Source: Amycolatopsis sp. CA-128772 (lineage in GTDB: Bacteria; Actinomycetota; Actinomycetes; Mycobacteriales; Pseudonocardiaceae). From it: 64,000 nt of DNA. The notes under the pieces are model-generated. The model ran no database searches and was not told the DNA's origin. It saw only the letters and a program-made list of their open reading frames with translations. Shown in pieces: positions 26,342-34,675 of the stretch; positions within the stretch are counted from its first letter, which is position 1; the number at the start of each line of letters is the position of its first letter. Position numbers and translations under genes: made by a program. The DNA lies in assembly GCF_002904295.1 (NCBI RefSeq), contig NZ_PPHG01000080.1:1-64000 (forward strand), read 5' to 3'.

Positions 26342-27502
26342 ATGGACGGGCTGACCGAGGAAGAAGCCGGGATGGTCGCGGTCGTGCGGGACTTCGTGGA
26401 CCGCGACGTCCGGCCGGTGGCGCGGGAGCTGGAGCACGCCGACACCTACCCGGAAGCGCTCATCGAGCGGATGAAGGAACTCGGCGTCTTCGGGCTCGCC
26501 GTCCCCGAAGCGCAGGGCGGGACGCCGGTCTCGGCCCGCTGCTACGCCGAGGTGACCGAGGAGCTGGCCCGCGGCTGGATGAGCCTCGCCGGCGCGATGG
26601 GCGGCCACACCGTCGTCGCCGAGCTGATCGCCGGTCACGGCACACCCGAACAGCAGGCGCGTTACCTGCCGCGGATGGCCACCGGCGAGGTCCGCGCCAC
26701 GATGGCCCTCACCGAACCCGGCGGCGGCTCCGACCTGCAGGCGTTGCGCACCACCGCCCGCCGCGACGGCGAGTCCTATGTGGTCGACGGCGCAAAGACC
26801 TGGATCACCAACGCCCGCCGCTCGCAGCTGGTCGCCCTGCTCTGCAAGACCGACCCGTACGCGGAGCCGGCCCACACGGGCATCAGCATCCTGCTCGTCG
26901 AGCACGGCCCGGGCTTCGAGGTTTCCCGCGACCTGCCGAAGCTGGGCTACAAGGGCGTGGAGAGCTGCGAACTGTCCTTTACGGACTTCCGCGTCCCGGC
27001 GAACGCTTTGCTGGGCGGCGAAACCGGCCAGGGCTTCCGCCAGATGATGCGCGGGCTGGAGCTGGGCCGGATCCAGGTGGCCGCCCGCGCCCTGGGCGTC
27101 GGCCGGGCGGCGCTCGAGGACTCCCTGCGCTACGCCCAGAAACGCGAGACGTTCGGCAAGCCGATCTGGCAACACCAGTCGATCGGCAACCACCTGGCCG
27201 ACATGGCCACCAAACTGGAGGCGGCCCGCCAGCTGGTCCACCACGCCGCCCGCCGCTTCGACTCGGGCGACCGAGCCGACCTCGAGGCCGCCATGGCCAA
27301 GCTGTTCGCCTCCGAAACGGCCATGGAGGCAGCCCTGACCGCAGTCCGCATCCACGGCGGCTACGGCTATTCGACGGAGTTCGACGTCGAGCGCTACTTC
27401 CGCGACGCGCCCCTGATGATCGTGGGGGAGGGCACCAACGAGATCCAGCGGACGGTGATCACCAGGCAGCTGATCCACCGCCACGGCGGAAGGGGTGTAT
27501 GA
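26342..27502 (+). CDS. Acyl-CoA dehydrogenase
   Basis: 386 residues, typical length. It shows an N-terminal helical domain, then the FAD-binding signature MALTEPGGGSDLQALRTTA, the middle beta domain (TWITNARRSQLVALLCKT), and the C-terminal RIQVAARALGVGRAALEDSLRYAQKRETFGKPI and IHGGYGYSTEFDVERYFRDAPLMIVGEGTNEIQ. The catalytic Glu is probably in VGEGTNEIQ. The ATG at 26342 has SD GGAAGGA. It is divergent from the ArsR fusion and shares its operator region. Substrate class (short- or branched-chain) cannot be told. Confidence 0.9.
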   Translation: MDGLTEEEAGMVAVVRDFVDRDVRPVARELEHADTYPEALIERMKELGVFGLAVPEAQGGTPVSARCYAEVTEELARGWMSLAGAMGGHTVVAELIAGHGTPEQQARYLPRMATGEVRATMALTEPGGGSDLQALRTTARRDGESYVVDGAKTWITNARRSQLVALLCKTDPYAEPAHTGISILLVEHGPGFEVSRDLPKLGYKGVESCELSFTDFRVPANALLGGETGQGFRQMMRGLELGRIQVAARALGVGRAALEDSLRYAQKRETFGKPIWQHQSIGNHLADMATKLEAARQLVHHAARRFDSGDRADLEAAMAKLFASETAMEAALTAVRIHGGYGYSTEFDVERYFRDAPLMIVGEGTNEIQRTVITRQLIHRHGGRGV

Positions 27503-27671
27503 CCCCGAGCCGAGCCCACGCGGCTGGAGCCCCGCCCAGCCGGCGAGCGGGGGAGGGCCATCCCGGAGCCTGCCCGTCCGGCGAGGACATCTTTTCAACG
27601 CCTGGGCGCACGACGGCCCGCCACCCGACAGCAACAACCCCACTCTCCTCAGTCACAAACTCGTCGCACAT

Positions 27672-27701
27672 ATTGTTAACAATCTCATCGACGATTACGC
27701 T
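27672..27701 (+). promoter_or_regulatory. lig operator 1 and promoter of ligJ-ligI-MFS
   Basis: ATTGT-TA-ACAAT (27672-27683) is a perfect dyad. It overlaps a -35 TTGTTA (27673-27678), followed after 17 bp by TACGCT (27696-27701). A repressor bound here would block the promoter. The same dyad occurs at 33088 and 33928. Confidence 0.7.
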
Positions 27702-27736
27702 GCTCCCATCACGACCCCACGCGACGAGGACCCCCC

Positions 27737-28762
27737 TTGATCATCGACTGCCACGGCCACTACACCACCGCACCACCCGCCCTCGCGGCCTGGCGCGACC
27801 AGCAGATCGCCGCCCTCGATGGCGCCTCTTCCGTGCCGGCCCGCGCCGACCTGCGGATCAGCGACGACGAACTCCGCGAAACGATCGAGCCGAACCAGCT
27901 GCGCCTGATGGACGAACGCGGCATCGGCCTGACGATCTTCTCGCCCCGCGCCTCCTTCATGGCCCACCACGTCGGCGGCTTCGACACCTCGGCGACCTGG
28001 GCGGCGATCTGCAACGAGCTCTGCCACCGCGTCAGCACGCTCTACCCGGAGCGGTTCGCGCCCGCCGCGATGCTCCCGCAGTCCCCGGGCGTCGACCCCG
28101 CCACCTGCGTCCCGGAGCTGATCCGCTGCGTCGAGGAGTACGGCGCCGTCGCCCTCAACCTCAACCCGGACCCGAGCGGCGGCCACTGGACGGCCCCGCC
28201 GCTCACCGACCGGTCGTGGTACCCGGTCTACGAGAAGATGGTGGAGTACGACATCCCGGCGATGGTGCACGTCAGCACCAGCGTCAACCCGGCGTTCCAC
28301 ACCACCGGCGCGCACTACCTGAACGCCGACACGACCGCGTTCATGCAGCTCGTGCAGGGCGACCTGTTCACCGACTTCCCGACGCTGCGGCTGGTCATCC
28401 CGCACGGCGGCGGCGCGGTGCCCTACCACTGGGGCCGGTTCCGCGGCCTGGCCATGGCGATGGGCAAGCCCGAACTGGAGGAGCACGTGCTGGACAACGT
28501 CTTCTTCGACACCTGCGTCTACCACCAGCCGGGCTCGGACCTGCTCTTCGACGTCATCCCGGCGCGCAACATCCTGTTCGCCTCGGAGATGATCGGCGCC
28601 GTCCGCAGCGTCGACCCGCGGACCGGCCACCACTTCGACGACACCCGCCGGTACGCCGAAGCCGCGAAACTGTCCGAAGCGGACTGGGCGGCGATCCGCG
28701 AGCACAACGCCCGCCGCGTCTACCCACGTCTCGACGCCCTCCTGAAGGAGCAGGGCCGGTGA
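27737..28762 (+). CDS. ligJ: 4-oxalomesaconate hydratase (LigJ type)
   Basis: 341 residues, amidohydrolase-fold lyase. The N-terminal IIDCHGHYTTAP metal motif is followed by FSPRASFMAHH, AAMLPQSPGVDP, LNLNPDPSGGHWTAPPLTDR, FVIPHGGGAVPYHWGRFRG-like VIPHGGGAVPYHWGRF and LFASEMIGAVRSVDPRTG. These match Sphingobium LigJ closely from memory over the whole length. The enzyme hydrates (enol) 4-oxalomesaconate to 4-carboxy-4-hydroxy-2-oxoadipate (CHA) in the protocatechuate 4,5-cleavage and gallate pathways. It starts the first lig transcript behind operator 1 and overlaps ligI by 4 bp. Confidence 0.93.
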   Translation: MIIDCHGHYTTAPPALAAWRDQQIAALDGASSVPARADLRISDDELRETIEPNQLRLMDERGIGLTIFSPRASFMAHHVGGFDTSATWAAICNELCHRVSTLYPERFAPAAMLPQSPGVDPATCVPELIRCVEEYGAVALNLNPDPSGGHWTAPPLTDRSWYPVYEKMVEYDIPAMVHVSTSVNPAFHTTGAHYLNADTTAFMQLVQGDLFTDFPTLRLVIPHGGGAVPYHWGRFRGLAMAMGKPELEEHVLDNVFFDTCVYHQPGSDLLFDVIPARNILFASEMIGAVRSVDPRTGHHFDDTRRYAEAAKLSEADWAAIREHNARRVYPRLDALLKEQGR

Positions 28763-29652
28763 CCGCGCCCTGGACGCCGGGCTGGCTGGATTGGTGCGAG
28801 AATCCGTCCACACCGGACTTCCGGCTGCCGGCCGGCACGGTCGACGCCCACTGCCACGTCTTCGGCCCCCAGGCCGAGTTCCCGTTCGCGCCCGAGCGCA
28901 AGTACACGCCCTGCGACGCGAGCAAGGAACAGCTGTTCGCCCTGCGCGACCACCTCGGCGTCGCCCGGAACGTCGTCGTGCAGGCCACCTGCCACGGCGC
29001 GGACAACTCCGCGATGGTCGACGCCGTCCGCGCGTCCGGTGGCCGGGCGCGCGGGGTGGCGACCGTCCGTCCCGACGTCGGCGACGCCGAGCTGCGGGAG
29101 CTGCACGCGGCCGGTGTCCGCGGGGTGCGGTTCAACTTCGTCAAACGGCTGGTCGACGCCTCGCCCCGGGAAGACCTGAGCTCGATCGCAAAGAAGATCG
29201 CCCCGCTCGGCTGGCACGTCGTCCTCTACTTCGAGGCCGCCGACCTGCCCGAGCTGGAAGGCTTCTTCGGCACGCTGCCCGTGCCGCTGGTGATCGACCA
29301 CATGGGACGCCCCGACGTCACGAAACCCGTGGACGGCCCGGAATTCGGCCGGTTACTGAGCTTCGCCGGCCGCCACGACGTCTGGGTGAAGGTGAGCTGC
29401 CCCGAGCGGCTGACCGTCACCGGGCCGCCGGCCTACGCCGACGTCGTGCCGTTCGCCCGCCGCGTCGTCGCGGAGTTCCCGGACCGGGTGCTGTGGGGGA
29501 CCGACTGGCCGCACCCCAACCTGAAGCACCACATGCCCGACGACGGACTGCTCGTCGACCACGTCCCGCACGTCGCGGACACCCCCGAAGCGCAGCGGAA
29601 GCTGCTCGTCGGCAACCCGATGCGCCTCTACTGGCCCGGCGAACCCGCCTGA
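28759..29652 (+). CDS. ligI: 2-pyrone-4,6-dicarboxylate hydrolase (LigI type)
   Basis: 297 residues from a GTG overlapping the ligJ stop (GTGA). Amidohydrolase signature GTVDAHCHVFGP at residues 26-37, then VVQATCHGADN, GVRFNFVKRLVD, VIDHMGRPDV and LWGTDWPHPNLKHHMPDDG. The run of motifs follows Sphingobium LigI, which hydrolyses the lactone 2-pyrone-4,6-dicarboxylate to 4-oxalomesaconate and needs no metal (family knowledge). Its product is the substrate of LigJ/LigU. Together with the next MFS gene this looks like a pyrone or aromatic-acid utilisation operon. Confidence 0.93.
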   Translation: MTAPWTPGWLDWCENPSTPDFRLPAGTVDAHCHVFGPQAEFPFAPERKYTPCDASKEQLFALRDHLGVARNVVVQATCHGADNSAMVDAVRASGGRARGVATVRPDVGDAELRELHAAGVRGVRFNFVKRLVDASPREDLSSIAKKIAPLGWHVVLYFEAADLPELEGFFGTLPVPLVIDHMGRPDVTKPVDGPEFGRLLSFAGRHDVWVKVSCPERLTVTGPPAYADVVPFARRVVAEFPDRVLWGTDWPHPNLKHHMPDDGLLVDHVPHVADTPEAQRKLLVGNPMRLYWPGEPA

Positions 29653-29671
29653 ACCCCCGGAAGGGCCCGCA

Positions 29672-31021
29672 ATGCAGCACGCCAACGCGCTCAACCGGCT
29701 GAACCGCCTGCCGATCGCCCGGTTCCACAAGTACACCCTGTTCGCCGTCTCGTTCGCCTACTTCTTCGAGTTCGCCGACATCAACAGCTTCGCCACCACC
29801 GCACCCAAGCTGATCAAGCTCTGGGGCGTCACAGTGAACCAGGTCGCCTATGTGACCTCGCTGTCGTTCGTCGGGATGTTCTTCGGGTCCGTCATCGCGA
29901 GCACGATCGCCGACCACTGGGGCCGGAAGAACGCGCTCGTGCTGACGACGGTGTGGTTCGGCGTCTTTTCGTTCGCGGCGGTGTTCTCCTGGGACATCGT
30001 GTCGCTGGGCGTGTTCCGCGTCCTGACGTCGGCGGGCCTCTCGGCGATGACCGTCGTCGCGGTGATCTACGTCAACGAGCTCTACCCGGCGGCGAACCGC
30101 GGCAAGTACCAGGCGTACGCGATCGTGATCGGCATCTGCGGCACGCCGGTGACCAACCTGATCGCCAGCGTCGTGGTCCCGCTCGGCGACCGGGCTTGGC
30201 GGCTGGTCTACCTGTGGGGCGCCCTCGGGGTCCTGCTCGTGCTGTTCACCCGGCGCCTGAAGGAATCGCCGCGCTGGTACGAAAGCCGCGGCGAGCACGC
30301 CAAGGCCGACGCGGTGCTGCGGGAGATCGAGGCGCAGGTCGCGGCGGAGAAGGGGCCGCTGCCGGAGCCGGCGCCCCCGGCCGGCGAGGCCCCGGTGGCC
30401 AAAGCGCCGCTGCGGCTGTTGCTGCGCAAGAAGTACCTGCTGCCGACGCTCCTGCTCACCGTGCTGTGGGTCACCCAGACGATCGGGTTCTTCGGCTATT
30501 CGAGCTGGGCGCCGACGCTGCTGGCCAAGGAGGGGTTCAGCGTCGAGAAATCCGTGTTTTACGTGGCCCTCACGACGGTCGGGGCGCCGCTGGGCTCGTA
30601 CCTGGCGGCCCTGGTGACCGACCGCTTCGAGCGCAAGTGGTGCCTGGTCGCGTTCGGCGCGGTGATCGCGCTGTGCGGGCTGCTCTACGGGCTGACGTTC
30701 GACCCGGTGCTGATCGTGGTGTTCGGGTTCCTGGTCAACATGTTCGAGCGCGGCTACACGGCCCTCGGGTACGCGTATTCGCCAGAGCTGTTCGACACGC
30801 GCGGCCGGTCCCTGGGCACGGGCGTCTCGTACGGTCTCGGCCGGCTGTCGAACGCGGCCGGGCCGCTGATCGTGGCCGGGCTGTACAACGGCAGCGGCTA
30901 CCGGAGCGTGTTCTTCTTCATCGCCGGGACGTGGCTGGCCGGCGCGGTGGTGCTGGCGCTGTTCGGGCCGCGGACCCGGCAGGCGCGGCTCGCGCACACC
31001 CCCGCGGCGGCCGGGGTCTAG
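29672..31021 (+). CDS. MFS transporter (aromatic acid / sugar-type), lig cluster
   Basis: 449 residues with 12 membrane helices. The MFS signature between helices 2 and 3 is DHWGRKNALV (about residue 80), and RLKESPRWYESRG marks the helix 6-7 loop as in sugar/AAHS-type carriers. It lies 19 bp after ligI in the same direction, with SD GGAAGG. It is the probable importer for the pathway substrate, for instance a pyrone dicarboxylate, gallate or a related acid (inference). Its stop overlaps the convergent spore-photoproduct-lyase gene by 4 bp. Confidence 0.85.
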   Translation: MQHANALNRLNRLPIARFHKYTLFAVSFAYFFEFADINSFATTAPKLIKLWGVTVNQVAYVTSLSFVGMFFGSVIASTIADHWGRKNALVLTTVWFGVFSFAAVFSWDIVSLGVFRVLTSAGLSAMTVVAVIYVNELYPAANRGKYQAYAIVIGICGTPVTNLIASVVVPLGDRAWRLVYLWGALGVLLVLFTRRLKESPRWYESRGEHAKADAVLREIEAQVAAEKGPLPEPAPPAGEAPVAKAPLRLLLRKKYLLPTLLLTVLWVTQTIGFFGYSSWAPTLLAKEGFSVEKSVFYVALTTVGAPLGSYLAALVTDRFERKWCLVAFGAVIALCGLLYGLTFDPVLIVVFGFLVNMFERGYTALGYAYSPELFDTRGRSLGTGVSYGLGRLSNAAGPLIVAGLYNGSGYRSVFFFIAGTWLAGAVVLALFGPRTRQARLAHTPAAAGV

Positions 31022-32097
31022 AACGCGTACCGGACGCGCAGGTACGGGGCGTGGACGGCGATGAGGTCGAGGAGCTCGTCCAGCAGCGCCCGCTTGTGGC
31101 CGGCGCGGTAGCGGACGTTCACGCCGCCGCCCTCGCTGCGCTTGGTCTCCTGCAGGTCGGGCCGCCACAGGACCTGCTCGGCCTTCGGGTGCCAGCCGAG
31201 GTTGACCTCGTGCAGGTCGCGGTTGTGGGTCAGCATGATCACCTCCGCGGCCAGCTGGGCCTTGGTGGCGTCGTTCGTGGCGTCCCCGAGGTCCTGCAGC
31301 AGCCGCGTCCAGTCGGCCAGCCACCCGTCGTACACGACGACGGGGCTCAGGTTGACGTGCACCTCGTACCCGGCGGCGACGAAGTCGTCCAGCGCGCGCA
31401 GGCGGTCGGCGATCGGGCTGGTGCGCAGGTCCAGCAGCTTCGCGGGCCGCTCGGGCATCAGCGAGAACCGGACGCGGGTGCGGCCGCGCGGGGCCAGGTC
31501 CAGCAGCCCGCGGTGGACGTACTTGGTGGCGAAGGACGCCTTGGCCGCCGGCTGGCCGGCGAACAGGCCGATCAGGTCCGCGACGTTGTCGCTGACCAGT
31601 GCGTCGACCGAGCAGTCGGAGTTCTCGCCGATGTCGTAGACCCAGGCGGCGGGGTCGCACTGGTTCGGCTCGGCCTTCGGCCCCTGCCGGGCGATGTGGC
31701 GGGTCAGGTACCCGGTGATCTGCTCGATGTTGGCGAAGACGGTGATCGGGTTGGAGTAGCCCTTGCGGCGGGGGACGTAGCAGTAGGCGCACGCCATCGC
31801 GCAGCCGTTGGACGTCGAGGGCGCGATGAAGTCGGCGGACCGCCCGTTCGGCCGGGCGGTCAGCGACTTCTTGACGCCCAGCACGAGGGCCTCGCGCTTG
31901 ATGCGCACCCAGCGGCGGACGTTCGTCTCGTCGCCGTGGAGTTCGGGGATGCGCCAGTGGCTGCCGACTTCGACGACGGTGGCGTCGGGGAAGCGGTCCA
32001 GCACCTGGCGGCCGCGGGGGAGCTCGGCGGCGGCGGGTTCGACGTAGATGCGCGAGGGCGCCAGCAGCTTCTCCCGCTCGAGGGCCGCGTCTGTCAC
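31018..32097 (-). CDS. Spore photoproduct lyase family radical SAM protein
   Basis: 359 residues from GTG 32097. The radical-SAM cluster motif is CAMACAYC (CxxxCxxC, about residues 98-105), in the sequence FIAPSTSNGCAMACAYCYVPRRKGY. Other family blocks are YDIGENSDCSVDALVSDN, ATKYVHRGLLDLAPRGRTRVRFSLMPE and VIMLTHNRDLHEVNLGWHP, as in SplB. SplB repairs the thymine dimer of UV-irradiated endospores. Actinomycetes do not make such spores, so the substrate here is uncertain. The gene is inserted between the two halves of the lig regulon on the opposite strand and does not have the lig operator. Confidence 0.88.
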   Translation of the reverse strand: MTDAALEREKLLAPSRIYVEPAAAELPRGRQVLDRFPDATVVEVGSHWRIPELHGDETNVRRWVRIKREALVLGVKKSLTARPNGRSADFIAPSTSNGCAMACAYCYVPRRKGYSNPITVFANIEQITGYLTRHIARQGPKAEPNQCDPAAWVYDIGENSDCSVDALVSDNVADLIGLFAGQPAAKASFATKYVHRGLLDLAPRGRTRVRFSLMPERPAKLLDLRTSPIADRLRALDDFVAAGYEVHVNLSPVVVYDGWLADWTRLLQDLGDATNDATKAQLAAEVIMLTHNRDLHEVNLGWHPKAEQVLWRPDLQETKRSEGGGVNVRYRAGHKRALLDELLDLIAVHAPYLRVRYAF

Positions 32098-32265
32098 GAA
32101 GGTTCACCTGCGCAGTCTCGGGACCTCCGAGTCTACCCGCGGGCGGCAGGCCGGTGACCGCGAAGCCCACTGTGGACAGTACGCGGGCGACCGGGACACC
32201 GCCCGAGCCCCGGTCGGCTGAGACGCCCGGCAGCCTCGTCCCTCTTCCTCCCGGGTGGAGTCACC

Positions 32266-33036
32266 TCAAGACTGCTGACAATCTTGGGCCAGCCGGCGGA
32301 GCTGGTCGCGGGCCGCGGTGGCGACGTCGGCCCGTACGCCGAGTTCGCCGAGCATCTCGGCGGCCGCCGTCATCTCGGCGGTGCGGCGGACGGCGTGCCG
32401 GTACGAGCCGTCGACCAGCCGGTCCACGGTGGCCGCGTCGGCGGCGGTGAGCTCGCCGACGACGATCTTCCGCAACCAGTCCTCGCAGCCCGCGGCGCGC
32501 GCGGCCTGCAGGGCCTCGACCACGGCGGCGGACAGGCCCTTGAAGAAGACGCTGCGCAGCAGCTTGCGCTCGGCGGCGAGGCCGGCCTCGCCCGGCATGA
32601 CCTCGACGGCCGCGCCGAGCGGGTTGAGCACCGCGGCGACGGTGCCGGCGGCGGGTCCGGTGGCCAGCATCGGGACCCGCAGCCCGCGGCCGGGCACGGG
32701 GGCCATGATCGCGACGTCGGCGAAGGAGGCGCCCCTTTCCGCGGCGAGCGCGGCCAGCTGCCGTTTGGTGCCGGGGGAGGCGGTGTTCAGGTCGGCCCAG
32801 ACGGCGCCGGGTTCGAGGCCGGCCTCCAGTGCACTGAGGGCGGCCGACGCGCTGTTGACGCTGAGCACGAGGTCGGCGCCGTGGGCGGCGTCCGCTTCGG
32901 AGCCGGTGGCGACCACGCCGGCGGCGGCGGGGACGGCCGGGTCGTACCCGCGGACGGTGACCCCGGCGGCCACCAGATCGCGGGCGAACGCGCCGCCCGC
33001 TTCGCCGAGTCCGAGTACCGCGACGGTTCCGGGCAT
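32266..33036 (-). CDS. NAD(P)-dependent 6-phosphogluconate-dehydrogenase-like protein (DUF1932 type)
   Basis: 256 residues. Rossmann start PGTVAVLGLGEAGGAFARDLVAAG, then LVLSVNSASAAL, ADLNTASPGTKRQLA and the beta-hydroxyacid dehydrogenase-type APVPGRGLRVPMLATGP. The C-terminal helical part contains ERKLLRSVFFKGLSAAVVEAL with the conserved Lys region, as in DUF1932. The promoter is divergent from the lig GntR gene, and operator 2 covers its -35 (TTGACA on the minus strand). It therefore belongs to the regulon and could reduce or oxidise a pathway acid. It is not of the LigC (GFO/IDH) family. Confidence 0.8.
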   Translation of the reverse strand: MPGTVAVLGLGEAGGAFARDLVAAGVTVRGYDPAVPAAAGVVATGSEADAAHGADLVLSVNSASAALSALEAGLEPGAVWADLNTASPGTKRQLAALAAERGASFADVAIMAPVPGRGLRVPMLATGPAAGTVAAVLNPLGAAVEVMPGEAGLAAERKLLRSVFFKGLSAAVVEALQAARAAGCEDWLRKIVVGELTAADAATVDRLVDGSYRHAVRRTAEMTAAAEMLGELGVRADVATAARDQLRRLAQDCQQS

Positions 33037-33087
33037 AGCGGAATCCTCCTCGCCAGCTACGATCGAGTACACGATGTGCTCGACAAA

Positions 33088-33099
33088 ATTGTCAACAAA
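33088..33099. promoter_or_regulatory. lig operator 2
   Basis: ATTGT-CA-ACAAA, one mismatch from the dyad ATTGTNNACAAT. It lies between the divergent dehydrogenase and GntR genes and overlaps a minus-strand -35 TTGACA (33095-33090), followed after 18 bp by TGTACT. Confidence 0.65.
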
Positions 33100-33114
33100 G
33101 GCGGGGTCCAGGCT

Positions 33115-33789
33115 ATGACCGAGAGTGCTGCGGACCGGCAGCCGGGGGAGCGTTCCGCGGTGGCGGCGATCCGCGACGCCATCGTCCGCGGCGAGTTCGT
33201 GCCCAACCAGCGGCTGGTCGAGGCGGATTTGTCCGCGCAATTCGGAGCGAGCCGGGCGACCGTGCGGGCCGCGCTGATCGAGCTGACGAACGAGGGGCTC
33301 GTCGAGCGGGTGCAGAACCGGGGCGCCCGGGTGCGTGCGGTGTCGCTCGAGGAGGCCGTCGAGATTTCCGAGGTCCGCATGATGCTCGAGTCGCTGTGCG
33401 CGGCGAAGGCGGCCGAGCGCATCTCGGACGCCGAGGTCGGCGAGCTGCGCGAACTGGGCGAGCGGATGCAGCAGGCCGTGGCGGGCGGGGACGTGGTCGG
33501 GTATTCGGGCCTCAACCAGCGGCTGCACCGCCGGATCCGCGAGATCAGCGGCCAGCGCACGGCGGCGCAGGTGCTGGAGCGGCTGCGCGGGCAAAGCGTC
33601 CGCCACCAGTTCCGCCTGGCGATGCGCCCGGGGCGGCCGCAGGTCTCGCTCCCGGAGCACCTGGCGATCATCGACGCGATCTGCGCGAACCACCCGGACG
33701 CGGCCGCCGAGGCGGCGCGGGTCCACCTGGCGAGCGTGATCGAGGCCCTCAAGGCGGCGGACGCCGAGGTCTCCCCGCTCCACCCCTGA
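33115..33789 (+). CDS. GntR/FCD-family regulator of the lig genes
   Basis: 224 residues. N-terminal winged helix VAAIRDAIVRGEFVPNQRLVEADLSAQFGASRATVRAALIELTNEGLVERVQNRGARVR-type sequence at residues 15-75, then an all-helical FCD domain with EVRMMLESLCAAKAAE, NQRLHRRIREISG and EHLAIIDAICANHPDAAAEAARVHL. The His/Asp positions fit the metal-binding FCD type that senses small carboxylic acids. Operator 2 lies 16 bp upstream of its start. The three operators near ligJ, this gene and ligK make it the likely local repressor (inference). Confidence 0.87.
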   Translation: MTESAADRQPGERSAVAAIRDAIVRGEFVPNQRLVEADLSAQFGASRATVRAALIELTNEGLVERVQNRGARVRAVSLEEAVEISEVRMMLESLCAAKAAERISDAEVGELRELGERMQQAVAGGDVVGYSGLNQRLHRRIREISGQRTAAQVLERLRGQSVRHQFRLAMRPGRPQVSLPEHLAIIDAICANHPDAAAEAARVHLASVIEALKAADAEVSPLHP

Positions 33790-33822
33790 CCCCACGGCCA
33801 GCCCGCGTACCCGGAGGGTCGG

Positions 33823-33905
33823 CTGCCGAGCCGACCGTCCGAGTACGCGAGCCGACCCTTCCGGTACGCGGACCGACCCTTTGGATACGCGAACCGACTG
33901 CCAGG
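33823..33905. repeat. 21-bp tandem repeat, about 3.5 copies
   Basis: TACGCG recurs at 33844, 33865 and 33886 with exact 21-bp period. Each unit reads roughly GTACGCG(A/G)(G/A)CCGACCCTT. An inverted partial unit precedes it. The array lies between the GntR gene and operator 3, in non-coding DNA. Confidence 0.7.
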
Positions 33906-33927
33906 AGTGCGAGCCAGCTTGGGCGCC

Positions 33928-33964
33928 AAAATTGTTGACAATTTCGTCTACTGGATCGTACGGT
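33928..33964 (+). promoter_or_regulatory. lig operator 3 and promoter of ligK
   Basis: AAATTGT-TG-ACAATTT (33928-33943) is a perfect dyad that contains the -35 TTGACA (33935-33940). TACGGT at 33959-33964 follows after 18 bp. The -10 ends 6 bp before the ligK ATG, which predicts a leaderless mRNA. Confidence 0.75.
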
Positions 33965-33970
33965 GGCGGT

Positions 33971-34675
33971 ATGAAGCCCGTCATCGTCACCGGGCCGCCG
34001 CGGGCCGACCTCGAGCAGGTCGCGCAGCTGGCGGACTATGGCGTCGCCACCGTTCACGAGGCTCTCGGGCGCTCCGGGCTGCTCGGGTCCGACCTCCGGC
34101 CGATCCAGGACGGGGCTCGCGTCGGCGGCACCGCCGTCACCGCGCTCTGCTGGCCCGGGGACAACCTGATGATTCACGCGGCCGTCGAGCAGTGCCGCGA
34201 AGGCGACCTCCTCGTCGTCACCACCACCTCGCCGAACCGGGACGGCCTCTTCGGCGAGCTCTTCGCCACCGCCCTGCGCCGCCGCGGGGTGCGGGGCCTG
34301 GTCACCACCACCGGCGTCCGGGACGTCGCCGATCTGCGCGCCCTCGGCTTCCCCGTCTGGTCGGCCGCGGTCAGCGCGCAGGGCACCGTCAAGGCGACCG
34401 CGGGGGCCGTCAACGTGCCCGTCGTCGTCGGCGGCCAGCTCGTCCGGCCCGGCGACGCCGTCCTCGCGGACGACGACGGTGTCCTCCGCGTCCGCCGCGA
34501 GGATGTCCCCCTCGGACTGGAGAAAGCCAAGGCGCGGCTGGAAAAGGAAGCCGCCGCCCGGGAAGCCTTCGCCACCGGCCAGCTCGGCCTCGACCGCTAC
34601 GGGCTGCGCGAAAAGCTCGAAGCCCTCGGCGTCCGGTACCTCACCGCCGAGGAGTACGAAAAGGAGCAGGCATGA
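33971..34675 (+). CDS. ligK: 4-carboxy-4-hydroxy-2-oxoadipate aldolase (LigK type, RraA fold)
   Basis: 234 residues. RraA-like fold with DYGVATVHEALGRSGLL near the start, GTAVTALCWPGDNLMIHAAVEQCREGDLLVV, and the metal/oxyanion segment GLFGELFATALRRRGVRGLVTTTGVRDVADLRALGFPVWSA. It matches the class II LigK/ProA aldolases that cleave CHA into pyruvate and oxaloacetate and also decarboxylate oxaloacetate. No SD is visible and the promoter ends 6 bp upstream, so translation is probably leaderless. The stop overlaps the start of the tautomerase gene (ATGA). Confidence 0.92.
   Translation: MKPVIVTGPPRADLEQVAQLADYGVATVHEALGRSGLLGSDLRPIQDGARVGGTAVTALCWPGDNLMIHAAVEQCREGDLLVVTTTSPNRDGLFGELFATALRRRGVRGLVTTTGVRDVADLRALGFPVWSAAVSAQGTVKATAGAVNVPVVVGGQLVRPGDAVLADDDGVLRVRREDVPLGLEKAKARLEKEAAAREAFATGQLGLDRYGLREKLEALGVRYLTAEEYEKEQA

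Noticed and set aside
32266-32290. Possible fourth lig operator (GCTGACAATC at the end of the dehydrogenase gene)
   Set aside because: Only half of the dyad is present and it lies inside coding DNA at the gene's 3' end.
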